NCBI RefSeq assembly: GCF_002699985.1
Contig: NZ_LKBT01000002.1
Location: 124,001-188,000, forward strand
DNA length: 64,000 nt
Direction of reading: 5' to 3'
From: Pseudomonas sp. ICMP 561
Lineage (GTDB): Bacteria; Pseudomonadota; Gammaproteobacteria; Pseudomonadales; Pseudomonadaceae
Shown here piece by piece: positions 36,715-48,152 of the stretch (positions within the stretch are counted from its first letter, which is position 1; each line of letters opens with the position of its first letter). Below the pieces are notes generated by a model. It did no database searches and was not told the DNA's origin. It saw only the letters and a list, made by a program, of their open reading frames with translations. The translations under genes and the position numbers were made by a program.

Positions 36715-37332
36715 TTAGCGAGGTGCGGCACCTTTGAGAAACATGTCTACGGCTGTTGTCACCATTTCTTCTATTTCAGCGTGGGTCATGGGGGCCGGGT
36801 TCTGTTGGAAAAGCCGCTCTTCGGGCTCGGATGTAATCAGCGAAAGAAACTGTTTTGCCCTGACCCTTGGATTGCCCGGTCTTATTTCACCGCTTTCGAT
36901 AGCAGCAGACATGAGCGAAGCGAGCGCGTCGATGCCCTGGCTGGGACCTGATTCGTAAAACAGCTTGCCGATGTCCGAGCGACCCGATTCTGCGAGCACC
37001 ATCCGGTACACCTTGATGGCGGTCGAGTCGTTCGTGACGATCATCAGCATCTGACGCCCGAATTCCAGGAGTTTCTGTTCGAGCGTAATGCCTGTATCCG
37101 ATTTTGCCGTCAGGTCCGCCACGGCATTGTACAAGTGCGAGGTGGCGTACATCTGGACGACGGCGACGAAGAGTGCATCCTTGGATGCGAAGTAGCCATA
37201 AAGAGTGGCCTTGGAACCTCCGAGTCGCGTCGAAACCTCCTTCATGGAGGCGCCTTCGTACCCGAGTTCAAGGAATACGCTGGCAGCCGTTTCTACGATG
37301 GCGGTACGTCGACTCTCGGTACGAACCTTCAT
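36715..37332 (-). CDS. TetR/AcrR-family transcriptional regulator
   Basis: Protein of 205 residues with an N-terminal helix-turn-helix (AIVETAASVFLELGYEGASM, then KATLYGYFASKDALF). The C-terminal ligand domain is of the type often annotated with TetR C-terminal AefR-like families. GGAGAAAT precedes the chosen ATG. A palindrome, GTACAC-TG-GTGTAC, lies 16 bp upstream of the start and is probably its own operator. The gene converges on the dioxygenase; a regulatory link is possible but not shown. Confidence 0.85.
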   Translation of the reverse strand: MKVRTESRRTAIVETAASVFLELGYEGASMKEVSTRLGGSKATLYGYFASKDALFVAVVQMYATSHLYNAVADLTAKSDTGITLEQKLLEFGRQMLMIVTNDSTAIKVYRMVLAESGRSDIGKLFYESGPSQGIDALASLMSAAIESGEIRPGNPRVRAKQFLSLITSEPEERLFQQNPAPMTHAEIEEMVTTAVDMFLKGAAPR

Positions 37333-37347
37333 TATTTCTCCATAAGA

Positions 37348-37361
37348 GTACACTGGTGTAC
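37348..37361. promoter_or_regulatory. Probable operator of the TetR-family regulator
   Basis: Inverted repeat GTACAC, two bases, GTGTAC, placed 16 bp upstream of the regulator start codon, where it would overlap its promoter. Autoregulation is typical for this family. Confidence 0.5.
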
Positions 37362-37733
37362 ATTTTAGTGTTGACGGTGACCGGGTAAGCGGCTAAAAGT
37401 ATACAGGCTAGTACGGTTTTGGGCGACGTGACGGATAGGGTGTTGATTTCAGTACCAAGCGGGGTATTGGCGTAGGTCTTTATAGGCGGAGTGAGCGGGT
37501 CAATACAAACTGACTTGATCAAGGTTGCTTTTGATCAGGCCGAAGTTTGGCGCGGCCTCCTGGTGTTATTAGCGCAGCCTGATCACAACTACTTTCAAAA
37601 GAAGTATTGAACGGCACAGGCCTTATTGGTTATTTGCAGAAGCATATATCTGCTGACACTTTGCGCCTGCGATATGTAAATCGAGCACTGGCCCCTGAAC
37701 GCTTTACCGTGTTTAACCTTCGGAGAAACAGAT
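37362..37733. other. Intergenic region upstream of the DUF3313 gene
   Basis: No credible gene. It contains a TTGATCA/TTTGATC inverted repeat near 37515-37540 of unknown meaning, and GGAG just before the 37734 start. No clear promoter was recognised. Confidence 0.4.
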
Positions 37734-38402
37734 ATGTGCGCAGATAAAGAACCCAAAGCGGGTGTGTTTTTACTGTTGGCACTGGCATTGGCCGGGTGCG
37801 CGTCTCAAGAGCCTTTTCCGTACGCAGGCATAGAGTCTGCTCGAGAGATGCGACCCAATAAGGCGGATGAGTCTGATCGCGTTCCGTATGCGTATAAAAC
37901 TCGCGTGGACTGGAGTCGGTACAAGAATGTCATGCTGGAGCCAGTGACACTCTATTCCGGCGCAGATGAGCAGTTTTCCGGGATTACGTCGGAGGATAAG
38001 CGTGATCTGGCCAACTACATGACCGTCGAGTTCTCCGAGGCCTTGGGCAAGCGCTTTCGATTCGTGTCCACGCCTGGACCCGATACGCTGAGGATTCGGC
38101 TGACCTTGACCGGGGTGGAGACAACGACGCCGGTGCTGGCAACGTTCTCGAGGTTCGACATCGGCATGGGTTCTTATAATCTCGTTCAGGCTGCACGTGA
38201 TCGCAAGGGGACGTTTACCGGCTCAGTCAGTTACGTGGTCGAGATCTACAACGCATCAACAATGCGTCTCCTTGAGTCCTATGTCTCCCGGCAATATCCG
38301 AAGGTGTATGACATCAGTTCGACGTATGGCCGCTTATCTGCCGCGAAATCGGGTATTGAAAGAGGGGCGGACAGTCTGGTTGATACGTTGGCTGAAAAAT
38401 AG
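37734..38402 (+). CDS. DUF3313-family lipoprotein
   Basis: Protein of 222 residues with a lipoprotein signal peptide (VFLLLALALAGCASQ; lipid-attached Cys at about residue 22). The remainder matches the DUF3313 pattern: VDWSRYKNVMLEPVTLYSG, then a beta-rich region with LRIRLTLTGVETTTPVL, ending with a helical tail. It is presumed to sit in the outer membrane or periplasm; function unknown. GGAG precedes the ATG. A REP pair follows. Confidence 0.8.
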   Translation: MCADKEPKAGVFLLLALALAGCASQEPFPYAGIESAREMRPNKADESDRVPYAYKTRVDWSRYKNVMLEPVTLYSGADEQFSGITSEDKRDLANYMTVEFSEALGKRFRFVSTPGPDTLRIRLTLTGVETTTPVLATFSRFDIGMGSYNLVQAARDRKGTFTGSVSYVVEIYNASTMRLLESYVSRQYPKVYDISSTYGRLSAAKSGIERGADSLVDTLAEK

Positions 38403-38450
38403 AGTCGCGCGCTCACTAAACAATAGTAACTCTCTGATTGAAGTGCTTCT

Positions 38451-38547
38451 TATCTGTAGGAGCGCGCTTGCCCGCGATTCAGTGTGTCAGTCGATAAATA
38501 TGTCGGCTGCTCTAACGCTATCGCGGGCAAGCGCGCTCCTACAGATA
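38451..38547. repeat. REP-type inverted repeat (GCTTGCCCGCGA family)
   Basis: Perfect 27-bp arms (38451-38477 and 38521-38547) containing GAGCGCGCTTGCCCGCGA and its complement. It belongs to the same family as 11757-11847 and 50233-50327. Confidence 0.88.
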
Positions 38548-38622
38548 ATGCAGTGCTTTTTAATGGATAGGTTTGTTTGATATGAGCGTGACGCGGCTAG
38601 TTATTTATTTATCCAGACATAC

Positions 38623-38650
38623 AAAAAAACCGGGAGATATATTCCCCCGG
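38623..38650 (-). terminator. Terminator of the DUF2388 gene
   Basis: On the minus strand CCGGG pairs with CCCGG around an AT-rich loop and is followed by seven T residues. It lies 27 bp after the DUF2388 stop. Confidence 0.72.
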
Positions 38651-38676
38651 CGTTATCTGCAGACAGTGAACAAGTA

Positions 38677-38994
38677 TCAGCGGTCAGTCGGTAAGTTCTG
38701 GTAGAGAATTGCAGTCGCCAACTCCATATCCGAGGCCTTCAGCTCAGGGTTTTCAGCGCGTGCACTGGCGATAGCCGCTTCCAGGTACGGGCCCCGGATG
38801 CTCCCGCCACTGGCGATAAAGCTGCTGGCATCGTCCTGGGTGGCGACGATCTGCTTGTTGTCCTTGGAAGTCAGGTAGCTGGAGCCGGTGGTAGCCCCCG
38901 ACGTTAGTACGTTGCGCCAGAACGAGTCGGCCATTGCCGATGCCATGGGGACCGACAGCGCTGCGATGGTGGCTAAAGCGAATTTAAGACGCAT
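38677..38994 (-). CDS. DUF2388-family exported protein
   Basis: Small protein of 105 residues with a Sec signal peptide ending at MASAMA. The mature part matches DUF2388: SFWRNVLTSGATTGSSYLTS, then DDASSFIASGGSIRGPYLEA and ELATAILYQN. The start at 38994 is chosen because GAGG is nine bases upstream; ATG 39000 and TTG 39009 are in frame but too close. Function unknown; these proteins are widespread in Pseudomonas. A perfect palindrome lies 35 bp upstream. Confidence 0.78.
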   Translation of the reverse strand: MRLKFALATIAALSVPMASAMADSFWRNVLTSGATTGSSYLTSKDNKQIVATQDDASSFIASGGSIRGPYLEAAIASARAENPELKASDMELATAILYQNLPTDR

Positions 38995-39028
38995 GGGCAT
39001 AAACCTCAATGGGTGGTGTTTTTTCTAA

Positions 39029-39045
39029 ACCGTACAGTACGGTTC
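39029..39045. promoter_or_regulatory. Perfect 17-bp palindrome, probable operator upstream of the DUF2388 gene
   Basis: AACCGTAC-A-GTACGGTT, an uninterrupted inverted repeat with a single central base, located 35 bp before the DUF2388 start and 191 bp before the multicopper oxidase. The shape is typical of TetR-family operators. The regulator is unknown; the TetR protein encoded 1.7 kb away is a candidate, since its own palindrome also contains GTAC half-sites. Confidence 0.55.
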
Positions 39046-39235
39046 ATTTATGAAAAGATCAACTCATCCATTTCAATCAAGCCTGTTGCGCCGGATCCGT
39101 TGAGCTCCTGAGGGCTAATCTCTGTCGCGCGACACCACCGCACTTAAGTTTTGCCAGATGCAGGTGTATCGTATTCGCCCCTCGCATCGACTCTCGACTG
39201 CGACCCGTGTCTGGTTTTTTGAGGTGTTCACGTTT

Positions 39236-40609
39236 ATGTCTTTTACCCGTCGACAAATACTCGGTGGCCTTGTCGGTCTTGCCGTGGTTGGGCTTGGGGC
39301 GGGAGGAGCTTCGCGTTACTGGCTGGGTCGTCGTGGGCCGGGGGAGGGGCATGATTTCGAGCTGATCGCCGCGCCGCTCGATGTGGAGCTGGTGCCCGGG
39401 CATCAGACTCCGGCGTGGGCCTTCGGCGGATCTGCGCCGGGGACCGAGTTGCGGGTGCGTCAGGGCGAGTGGCTGCGCTTGCGCTTTATCAATCACCTGC
39501 CGGTTGAAACCACCATTCACTGGCACGGCATCCGTCTTCCGCTAGAGATGGATGGTGTGCCTTATGTGTCGCAACTGCCGGTCAAGCCGGGCGAGTATTT
39601 CGATTACAAGTTTCTGGTGCCGGATGCAGGCAGCTACTGGTATCACCCCCATGTCAGCAGCAGTGAAGAACTGGGACGTGGGCTGGTCGGCCCGCTGATC
39701 ATCGAGGAGCGCGAGCCCACGGGTTTCAAGCATGAGCGCACGGTCAGTCTGAAAAGCTGGCATGTGGATGAGGTGGGCGCGTTTACCGAGTTCAGCGTGA
39801 TTCGTGAGGCTGCACGTGAGGGGACGGCGGGGCGGCTTTCTACTATTAATGGCATTCCCCAGGGCGTGATTGAATTGCCTGCCGGGCAGATCACTCGCGT
39901 GCGCATTCTGAATCTTGATAACACCGTGACCTATCGCCTGAATCTGCCGGACGCCGAGGCGCAGATTTACGCCCTGGACGGCAATCCGGTCAAGCCTCGG
40001 CCATTGGGCAAGGATTATTGGTTGGGCCCGGGCATGCGCCTGTGTCTGGCGATCAAGGCGCCGCCAGCGGGTGAGGAGTTGTCGTTTCGAAATGGCCCGG
40101 TGCGCCTGGGGACTTTTCGTTCGGTCGCCAATGACGACGCGCCGGGTGAATGGCCGCCGGAACTGCCGGCTAATCCGATCGCCGAGCCGGATCTGGAAAA
40201 CGCCGAGAAACTCAATTTCAACTTTGAATGGGTGGGCTCGGTGTCAGTCAATGTCGACAATGGCAAGCCGCCGAGTCTGTGGCAGATCAATGGCGAAGCC
40301 TGGGACATCACTGACAAGACCTGCGCTGATCGCCCGATAGCAAAACTGGTGCTGGGCAAGAGCTACATCTTCGAGCTCAAGAACATGACCCAATACCAAC
40401 ACCCGATTCACCTGCATGGGATGAGCTTCAAGGTGCTGGCCTCGGACCGGAGAAAGATCATTCCGTATTTCACCGACACCTTCCTGCTGGGCAGAAACGA
40501 GCGCGCACGTGTGGCGCTGGTGGCGGATAATCCCGGCGTGTGGATGTTCCACTGCCATGTGATCGATCACATGGAAACCGGACTTATGGCAGCAATAGAG
40601 GTTTCCTGA
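39236..40609 (+). CDS. Multicopper oxidase, Tat-exported
   Basis: Three-cupredoxin-domain oxidase of 457 residues. The N-terminus has a twin-arginine motif (TRRQILGGLVGLAVVGLGAG). All copper-binding motifs are present: IHWHG, YHPHV, HPIHLHG and the T1/T2/T3 motif HCHVIDHMETGLM. It may oxidise Cu(I), Mn(II) or organic substrates; there are no Met-rich repeats as in CueO, so the substrate is open. The ATG at 39236 is chosen because only it leaves the Tat signal at the N-terminus. The stop overlaps the tadA start by one base. Confidence 0.87.
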   Translation: MSFTRRQILGGLVGLAVVGLGAGGASRYWLGRRGPGEGHDFELIAAPLDVELVPGHQTPAWAFGGSAPGTELRVRQGEWLRLRFINHLPVETTIHWHGIRLPLEMDGVPYVSQLPVKPGEYFDYKFLVPDAGSYWYHPHVSSSEELGRGLVGPLIIEEREPTGFKHERTVSLKSWHVDEVGAFTEFSVIREAAREGTAGRLSTINGIPQGVIELPAGQITRVRILNLDNTVTYRLNLPDAEAQIYALDGNPVKPRPLGKDYWLGPGMRLCLAIKAPPAGEELSFRNGPVRLGTFRSVANDDAPGEWPPELPANPIAEPDLENAEKLNFNFEWVGSVSVNVDNGKPPSLWQINGEAWDITDKTCADRPIAKLVLGKSYIFELKNMTQYQHPIHLHGMSFKVLASDRRKIIPYFTDTFLLGRNERARVALVADNPGVWMFHCHVIDHMETGLMAAIEVS

Positions 40610-41091
40610 TGCGGCAGCCGCAAATTATTGATCGCAGCCGCGATCAGGACTTCATGCGCGAAGCGTTGGCGTTGGCCGCTCAAGGTGCTGCGCTGGGCGA
40701 GGTGCCGGTGGGCGCGGTGCTGGTGCAGGACGGCGAGATCATTGGCCGCGGCTTCAATTGCCCTATCAGCGGCAATGACCCCAGCGCGCATGCAGAGATG
40801 GTCGCAATACGAGCCGCGGCGCAAGCGGTCAGCAATTATCGGCTGCCCGGCAGTACGCTGTACGTCACCCTTGAGCCGTGCAGCATGTGCGCGGGGCTGA
40901 TCGTTCACTCGCGTGTTACTCGCGTGGTGTACGGCGCACTTGAACCCAAGGCCGGCATTGTCCAGAGCCAGGGGCAGTTTTTCACTCAGGGCTTTCTCAA
41001 CCATCGTGTGTTGTTTGAGGGCGGGGTACTGGGGGAGGAGTGCGGCACGATGCTGAGCGAGTTTTTCAGGATGAGACGGGCGAAGGGCTAA
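40609..41091 (+). CDS. tadA: tRNA-adenosine(34) deaminase
   Basis: Converts A34 to inosine in the tRNA-Arg(ACG) anticodon. The zinc-site motifs are intact: HAE (His61, Glu63) and PCSMC (Cys91, Cys94), and the length is 160 residues. The ATG overlaps the TGA of the multicopper oxidase (TGATG), so translation of this essential gene may depend partly on the upstream reading frame. In related genomes tadA follows guaA closely; here about 17 kb of accessory DNA separates them. Confidence 0.95.
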   Translation: MRQPQIIDRSRDQDFMREALALAAQGAALGEVPVGAVLVQDGEIIGRGFNCPISGNDPSAHAEMVAIRAAAQAVSNYRLPGSTLYVTLEPCSMCAGLIVHSRVTRVVYGALEPKAGIVQSQGQFFTQGFLNHRVLFEGGVLGEECGTMLSEFFRMRRAKG

Positions 41092-41140
41092 CACGAGCTG
41101 CTTGATTTGAAATGCGCTCCCACAGAGGCCGGGTTCATCA

Positions 41141-41234
41141 CGTAGGACCGGCTTTAGCCGGGAGGGCGATGGGACATTAACCCAACGTTATCAGCGCCAA
41201 AGATACTGCTCTCCCGGCTAAAGCCGGTCCTACG
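41141..41234. repeat. REP-type inverted repeat (GGCTTTAGCCGGGAG family)
   Basis: Perfect 24-bp arms (41141-41164 and 41211-41234) carrying GACCGGCTTTAGCCGGGAG, between the convergent tadA and mltF genes. It is closely related to 15097-15188 and 47368-47457. Confidence 0.88.
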
Positions 41235-41313
41235 GAATTTCAGGCGACAGAGAGTCTTCCGCAGGAGATCGCGTTTCAGTTCGAGATTGTAGAGAGGTAG
41301 ACAGAGAAGTCTT

Positions 41314-42921
<1,608 letters not shown>

Positions 42922-43011
42922 TCAATCTGGCCGTTTTGGGTGCTCAAGCAGTCGCTTTAGGCTAGAATGCACGGCCTCAAAGCACACCCCCTTCCCGAGG
43001 CTGTCCCGAAG

Positions 43012-46000
43012 ATGTTGATCCTGCGCGGTGCTCCTGCCCTTTCTGCCTTTCGCCACAGCAAATTGCTGGAACAACTGAAACAGAAAGTTTCAGCTGTCAG
43101 CGGCTTGTATGCCGAATTTGCCCACTTTGCCGAAGTTACTGGCGATCTGACTGGCGAGGAACAGGAAGTTCTCGTTCGCATCTTGAAATACGGCCCGAGC
43201 GTGCCGGTTCAAGAACCGAGCGGCCGGTTGTTCCTGGTGATGCCACGTTTCGGCACTATCTCGCCGTGGTCCAGCAAAGCCAGCGATATCGCCCGTAATT
43301 GCGGCCTGGCGAAGGTCCAGCGTATCGAGCGCGGTATTACCTTCTATGTAGAAGGACAGTTCAGCGAAGCTGAAGCGCAAATCATCGCCGGTTGCCTGCA
43401 TGACCGCATGACGCAGATGGTGCTGGGTTCCGTACAGGAAGCCGAAGGCCTGTTCACTCACGCCGAGCCCAAGCCGCTGACGGCGATTGATGTGCTGGGC
43501 GGCGGTCGTGCCGCGCTGGAAAAAGCCAACGTCGAGCTCGGCCTCGCACTGGCTGAAGACGAAATCGATTATCTGGTCACCAGTTTCAATGGTCTGGGGC
43601 GCAACCCTCATGACATCGAGCTGATGATGTTTGCCCAGGCAAACTCCGAACACTGCCGTCACAAGATCTTCAACGCCAGTTGGGATATCGATGGCGAGAG
43701 TCAGGAAAAAAGCCTGTTCGGCATGATCAAGAACACCTATCAGATGCACAGCGAAGGCGTCCTGTCTGCTTATAAGGACAACGCCTCGGTGATCGTCGGC
43801 AGCGTGGCGGGTCGTTTCTTTCCGGACCCTGAAACCCGCCAGTACGGTGCGGTGCAGGAGCCTGTGCACATTCTTATGAAGGTCGAGACTCACAACCACC
43901 CGACTGCGATTGCCCCGTTCCCGGGCGCGTCGACCGGTTCAGGCGGCGAGATTCGCGACGAAGGCGCAACGGGTCGCGGTGCCAAGCCCAAGGCTGGCCT
44001 GACCGGTTTCACCGTTTCCAACCTGCAGATTCCAGGCTTCGAACAACCGTGGGAAGTGAACTACGGCAAGCCGGAGCGCATCGTCACCGCGCTGGACATC
44101 ATGCTTGAAGGCCCGCTGGGTGGCGCAGCGTTCAACAACGAATTCGGCCGTCCGGCCCTGACCGGTTATTTCCGTACGTTCGAACAGTCCATCAGTACGC
44201 CGCACGGCGATGAAGTTCGCGGATACCACAAGCCGATCATGCTGGCTGGCGGTATGGGTAACATCCGTGCCGAACACGTGCAGAAAGGCGAAATCACCGT
44301 TGGCTCCAAGCTGATCGTGCTTGGCGGCCCGGCGATGTTGATCGGTCTGGGCGGCGGTGCGGCTTCTTCCATGGCCACCGGTACCAGCTCTGCGGATCTG
44401 GATTTTGCGTCGGTTCAGCGTGAAAACCCTGAAATGGAGCGTCGTTGCCAGGAAGTTATCGACCGTTGCTGGCAATTGGGTGACAAGAACCCGATCAGCT
44501 TCATTCATGACGTCGGCGCGGGCGGTTTGTCCAACGCCTTCCCGGAGCTGGTCAATGATGGCGGCCGCGGCGGTCGTTTCGAATTGCGTAACGTACCGAA
44601 CGACGAGCCGGGCATGGCCCCTCTGGAAATCTGGAGCAACGAATCCCAGGAACGTTACGTGATGGCTGTTGGCGCCGAAGACTTCGAGCGTTTCAAGGCG
44701 ATCTGCGAACGTGAGCGCTGCCCGTTCGCGGTAGTAGGCGAGGCGACTGCCGAGCCTCAACTGACAGTGACCGACAGCCACTTCGGTAACAATCCAGTTG
44801 ATATGCCGCTGGAAGTGCTGTTGGGCAAGGCTCCACGCATGCACCGCAGTGCTGATCGCGAAAACGAGTTGGGCGATGATTTCGACCCAAGCGTGCTGGA
44901 TATCGAAGAAAGCGTACAACGCGTTCTGCACCACCCGGCCGTTGCCAGCAAAAGCTTCCTGATCACCATTGGTGACCGCAGCATTACCGGTCTGGTCGCT
45001 CGCGATCAAATGGTAGGGCCTTGGCAGGTGCCAGTCGCTGACGTCGCCGTGACTGCGACCAGCTTTGACGTCAACACCGGTGAAGCGATGGCGATGGGCG
45101 AGCGTACTCCGCTGGCACTGCTGGACGCTCCTGCTTCGGGCCGTATGGCCATCGGCGAAACGCTGACCAACATCGCTGCATCGCGCATCGAAAAGCTTTC
45201 CGATATCAAAATGTCCGCCAACTGGATGTCCGCTGCCGGTCACCCAGGTGAAGACGCTCGTCTATATGACACTGTGAAAGCGGTCGGTATGGAGCTTTGC
45301 CCAGCGCTGGGTATCACCATTCCGGTGGGTAAGGACTCGATGTCCATGAAAACCCGCTGGAGCGATGACGGCGTCGAGAAGAGCGTAACGTCGCCGCTGT
45401 CGCTGATCGTGACCGGTTTTGCCCCGGTGACCGACATCCGCAAGACCCTCACCCCGGAACTGCGCATGGACAAGGGCGTTACCGACTTGATCCTGATCGA
45501 CCTGGGTCGTGGCCAGAACCGTATGGGTGCTTCGATCCTGGCTCAGGTTTACGGCAAGCTTGGTCGCGTTGCGCCGGACGTCGATGACGCGGAAGACCTC
45601 AAGGCCTTCTTCGCTGTTATTCAAGGTTTGAATGCTGACGGCCACCTGCTGGCTTACCACGACCGTTCCGATGGCGGTCTGTTGACCACCACGCTGGAAA
45701 TGGCATTTGCCGGGCATTGTGGTCTGGACCTGCACATGGACGGCCTTGCTGAAACGTCGGCTGAATTGGCTGCGATCCTGTTCAACGAAGAGTTGGGTGC
45801 AGTGATCCAGGTTCGTCAGGACGCCACGCCAGACGTGCTGGCTCAGTTCAGTGCGGCCGGTCTGGAAGATTGCGTCGCGGTGATCGGTCAGCCGGTCAAC
45901 AACGATGAAGTCGCCATCAGCTTCAATGGCGAGCCAGTGTTCAGTGGCCAGCGTCGTCTGCTGCAGCGTCAATGGGCTGAAACCAGCTACCAGATCCAGC

Positions 46001-46908
46001 GTCTGCGTGATAACGCAGAGTGTGCTGATCAAGAGTTCGACGCGCTGCTGGAAGAAGATAATCCAGGCCTGACCGTCAAGCTGGGCTTCGACGTCAACGA
46101 AGACATTGCTGCGCCTTACATCAAGACTGGTGTGCGTCCGCAAGTGGCTGTGCTGCGTGAGCAGGGCGTCAACGGTCAGGTCGAAATGGCAGCTGCCTTC
46201 GACCGCGCCGGTTTCAATGCGATTGACGTACACATGAGCGATATCCTGGCGGGCCGTGTCGATCTGAACGACTTCAAGGGCATGGTTGCTTGCGGTGGTT
46301 TCTCTTACGGTGACGTACTGGGTGCTGGCGAAGGCTGGGCCAAGTCGGCGCTCTTCAACAGCCGCGCGCGTGATGCGTTCCAGGGCTTCTTCGAGCGTCA
46401 GGACAGCTTCACCCTTGGTGTATGCAACGGTTGTCAGATGCTGTCCAACCTGCACGAGTTGATTCCGGGCAGCGAGCTGTGGCCACACTTCGTGCGCAAC
46501 CGCTCCGAGCAGTTCGAAGCGCGTGTTGCCATGGTGCAGATCCAGGAATCGCCGTCGATCTTCCTGCAAGGCATGGCCGGTTCGCGTATGCCGATCGCCA
46601 TTGCTCACGGTGAAGGTCACGCGGAGTTCGCCAACGATGAAGCGCTGGTCGCTGCCGATGTTTCCGGCACTGTGGCGCTGCGCTACGTCGATACCCACGG
46701 CAAGATCACCGAAGCCTACCCGGCCAACCCGAACGGTTCGCCGCGCGGTATCGGTGGCCTCACCACCCGCGACGGTCGCGTCACCATCATGATGCCGCAC
46801 CCTGAGCGTGTATTCCGTGCGGTACAGAACTCGTGGCGTCCGGAAGACTGGAACGAAGACGGTGCGTGGATGCGCATGTTCCGCAACGCCCGTGCGTGGG
46901 TGAACTAA
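43012..46908 (+). CDS. purL: Phosphoribosylformylglycinamidine synthase
   Basis: Fourth step of purine synthesis, converting FGAR to FGAM with glutamine and ATP. It is the large single-chain form of 1298 residues. The N-terminal domain is followed by two AIRS-like synthase halves ([32 protein letters not shown]) and a C-terminal class I glutaminase with nucleophile in GVCNGCQM. The start [13 protein letters not shown] is chosen; the open frame begins 15 codons earlier. A TAGAAT box lies at 42963-42968 without a good -35. Confidence 0.97.
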   Translation: MLILRGAPALSAFRHSKLLEQLKQKVSAVSGLYAEFAHFAEVTGDLTGEEQEVLVRILKYGPSVPVQEPSGRLFLVMPRFGTISPWSSKASDIARNCGLAKVQRIERGITFYVEGQFSEAEAQIIAGCLHDRMTQMVLGSVQEAEGLFTHAEPKPLTAIDVLGGGRAALEKANVELGLALAEDEIDYLVTSFNGLGRNPHDIELMMFAQANSEHCRHKIFNASWDIDGESQEKSLFGMIKNTYQMHSEGVLSAYKDNASVIVGSVAGRFFPDPETRQYGAVQEPVHILMKVETHNHPTAIAPFPGASTGSGGEIRDEGATGRGAKPKAGLTGFTVSNLQIPGFEQPWEVNYGKPERIVTALDIMLEGPLGGAAFNNEFGRPALTGYFRTFEQSISTPHGDEVRGYHKPIMLAGGMGNIRAEHVQKGEITVGSKLIVLGGPAMLIGLGGGAASSMATGTSSADLDFASVQRENPEMERRCQEVIDRCWQLGDKNPISFIHDVGAGGLSNAFPELVNDGGRGGRFELRNVPNDEPGMAPLEIWSNESQERYVMAVGAEDFERFKAICERERCPFAVVGEATAEPQLTVTDSHFGNNPVDMPLEVLLGKAPRMHRSADRENELGDDFDPSVLDIEESVQRVLHHPAVASKSFLITIGDRSITGLVARDQMVGPWQVPVADVAVTATSFDVNTGEAMAMGERTPLALLDAPASGRMAIGETLTNIAASRIEKLSDIKMSANWMSAAGHPGEDARLYDTVKAVGMELCPALGITIPVGKDSMSMKTRWSDDGVEKSVTSPLSLIVTGFAPVTDIRKTLTPELRMDKGVTDLILIDLGRGQNRMGASILAQVYGKLGRVAPDVDDAEDLKAFFAVIQGLNADGHLLAYHDRSDGGLLTTTLEMAFAGHCGLDLHMDGLAETSAELAAILFNEELGAVIQVRQDATPDVLAQFSAAGLEDCVAVIGQPVNNDEVAISFNGEPVFSGQRRLLQRQWAETSYQIQRLRDNAECADQEFDALLEEDNPGLTVKLGFDVNEDIAAPYIKTGVRPQVAVLREQGVNGQVEMAAAFDRAGFNAIDVHMSDILAGRVDLNDFKGMVACGGFSYGDVLGAGEGWAKSALFNSRARDAFQGFFERQDSFTLGVCNGCQMLSNLHELIPGSELWPHFVRNRSEQFEARVAMVQIQESPSIFLQGMAGSRMPIAIAHGEGHAEFANDEALVAADVSGTVALRYVDTHGKITEAYPANPNGSPRGIGGLTTRDGRVTIMMPHPERVFRAVQNSWRPEDWNEDGAWMRMFRNARAWVN

Positions 46909-46914
46909 GAAACA

Positions 46915-47226
46915 ATGTACAAGCTCGCGTTCTTTGTACCGCCGAGCCATGTGGAACAGGTCAAAAGTGCCGTATTCGCCGCTGGTGCAGGGCGAATCGG
47001 GGCTTATGATCAGTGTTCATGGCAGGTGCTGGGTCAAGGCCAGTTCCGCCCGCTGGATGGCAGCCAGCCATTTATTGGGCGGAGCGGTGTGGTCGAGCAG
47101 GTACAGGAATGGAAAGTCGAGCTTGTCGTTGCGGATGAGTTGATTCAGCCAGTAGTGGCGGCTCTCAAGCAGAGCCACCCCTACGAAACGCCGGCCTATG
47201 AGGTTTGGCGGCTGGAGGTTTTTTGA
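46915..47226 (+). CDS. YqfO/NIF3-like small protein
   Basis: Protein of 103 residues beginning MYKLAFFVPPSHVEQVKSAV and containing GAGRIGAYDQCSW and SHPYETPAYEVWRL. This is the YqfO-type inserted domain of the NIF3/DUF34 family as a stand-alone protein (PII-like fold). Function is unknown. It starts six bases after purL and is likely co-transcribed with it. Confidence 0.82.
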   Translation: MYKLAFFVPPSHVEQVKSAVFAAGAGRIGAYDQCSWQVLGQGQFRPLDGSQPFIGRSGVVEQVQEWKVELVVADELIQPVVAALKQSHPYETPAYEVWRLEVF

Positions 47227-47260
47227 TCTCCCCAGCGCTAATGATGCGGCATATGGGGAC

Positions 47261-47354
47261 TTGTGGGAGCGAATTCATTCGCGAATAAGGCGGCACAGAC
47301 GATAAATCTTTATCGACTGTACGTGCCTCTTCGCGAATGAATTCGCTGCCACAG
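47261..47354. repeat. REP-type inverted repeat (GGAGCGAATTCATTCGCGA family)
   Basis: Arms at 47261-47284 and 47331-47354 match apart from two positions; the arm contains GAGCGAATTCATTCGCGA. A single decayed arm of the same type is at 19775-19800. Confidence 0.85.
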
Positions 47355-47367
47355 GGATCGCGCTTCC

Positions 47368-47457
47368 GGTAGGACCGCTTTAGCCGGGAGGGCGTCGGGA
47401 CATCCGCTGAACTTCCTTTGCCTGAAATACCGTCCTCCCGGCTAAAGCCGGTCCTAC
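47368..47457. repeat. REP-type inverted repeat (GCTTTAGCCGGGAG family)
   Basis: Arms at 47368-47390 and 47435-47457 are nearly identical, carrying GCTTTAGCCGGGAG and its complement. It sits next to a second, different REP pair, so two families lie back to back between the convergent yqfO-like and L,D-transpeptidase genes. Confidence 0.85.
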
Positions 47458-47544
47458 AAGATCAAGATCAGGCTTGCTGGCAAACATAGAATCTCCCATA
47501 GGGATCGCGCAGGCAGTTAGATATGCGTCATCCCGATGCCTGGA

Positions 47545-48108
47545 TTAAGGCCTGATCTCAATCATCGTGCCGTCCTTCACCAGGCCCCACACTTCCCGCA
47601 TGTCGTTGTTCTTCAGCGCGATGCAGCCGTTGGTCCAGTCCAGCGTGTGGAAGTACCACTCCGGATATTCCTCATCCACTGGCGTGCCATGAATCATGAT
47701 CATGCTGCCGGGCTTCACGCCTTCGCGTTTCGAACGCTCGGTATCCGTCGCGTTCGGGTAGGAAATGTGCATCGACAGGTTGTAGTTGGTGCTGGTTTTG
47801 CGCCAGTCAAGCCAATAGAAGCCTTCCGGTGTGCGCTGGTCGCCTTCCTTGAGTTTGGTGCCTTTGGGTTGTTTGCCCAGCGAAATACGGTAAGTCTTCA
47901 GAGGCTCGCCGCCGCTGATCAGTTGCAATTGGCGAGCTGACTTGAGCACCAGCACCTTGTCGATTTTCTTGTCGGCAATGTTCTCAACGTTGACTACTTT
48001 TTCGCCGACGATCTTTTGCTCGCTGCCTTTGGGAACAATGGTCTGGGTAAACGAGGCCTGGGACAACGGCATGAAAGACAAGCACAGAGCAGCGAGCAAC
48101 CAACGCAT
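47545..48108 (-). CDS. L,D-transpeptidase (YkuD-domain) family protein
   Basis: Exported protein of 187 residues with signal peptide WLLAALCLSFMPLSQAS. The YkuD domain is visible from KVLVLKSARQLQLI to the C-terminus, with the catalytic motif IHGTP and, after a gap, DWTNGCIAL (His and nucleophilic Cys). Such enzymes form 3-3 cross-links or anchor proteins to peptidoglycan. Both catalytic residues are intact. It is transcribed away from the Nudix genes. Confidence 0.9.
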   Translation of the reverse strand: MRWLLAALCLSFMPLSQASFTQTIVPKGSEQKIVGEKVVNVENIADKKIDKVLVLKSARQLQLISGGEPLKTYRISLGKQPKGTKLKEGDQRTPEGFYWLDWRKTSTNYNLSMHISYPNATDTERSKREGVKPGSMIMIHGTPVDEEYPEWYFHTLDWTNGCIALKNNDMREVWGLVKDGTMIEIRP

Positions 48109-48152
48109 CGAAACGGTATCCCTGAAGCGGCGCCTGTAAGGGGCTGGCCTGA

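Noticed and set aside
37268..37522. 84-codon minus-strand frame upstream of the TetR gene
   Set aside because: Covers the operator and promoter region of the regulator and shows no ribosome-binding site or protein-like features.
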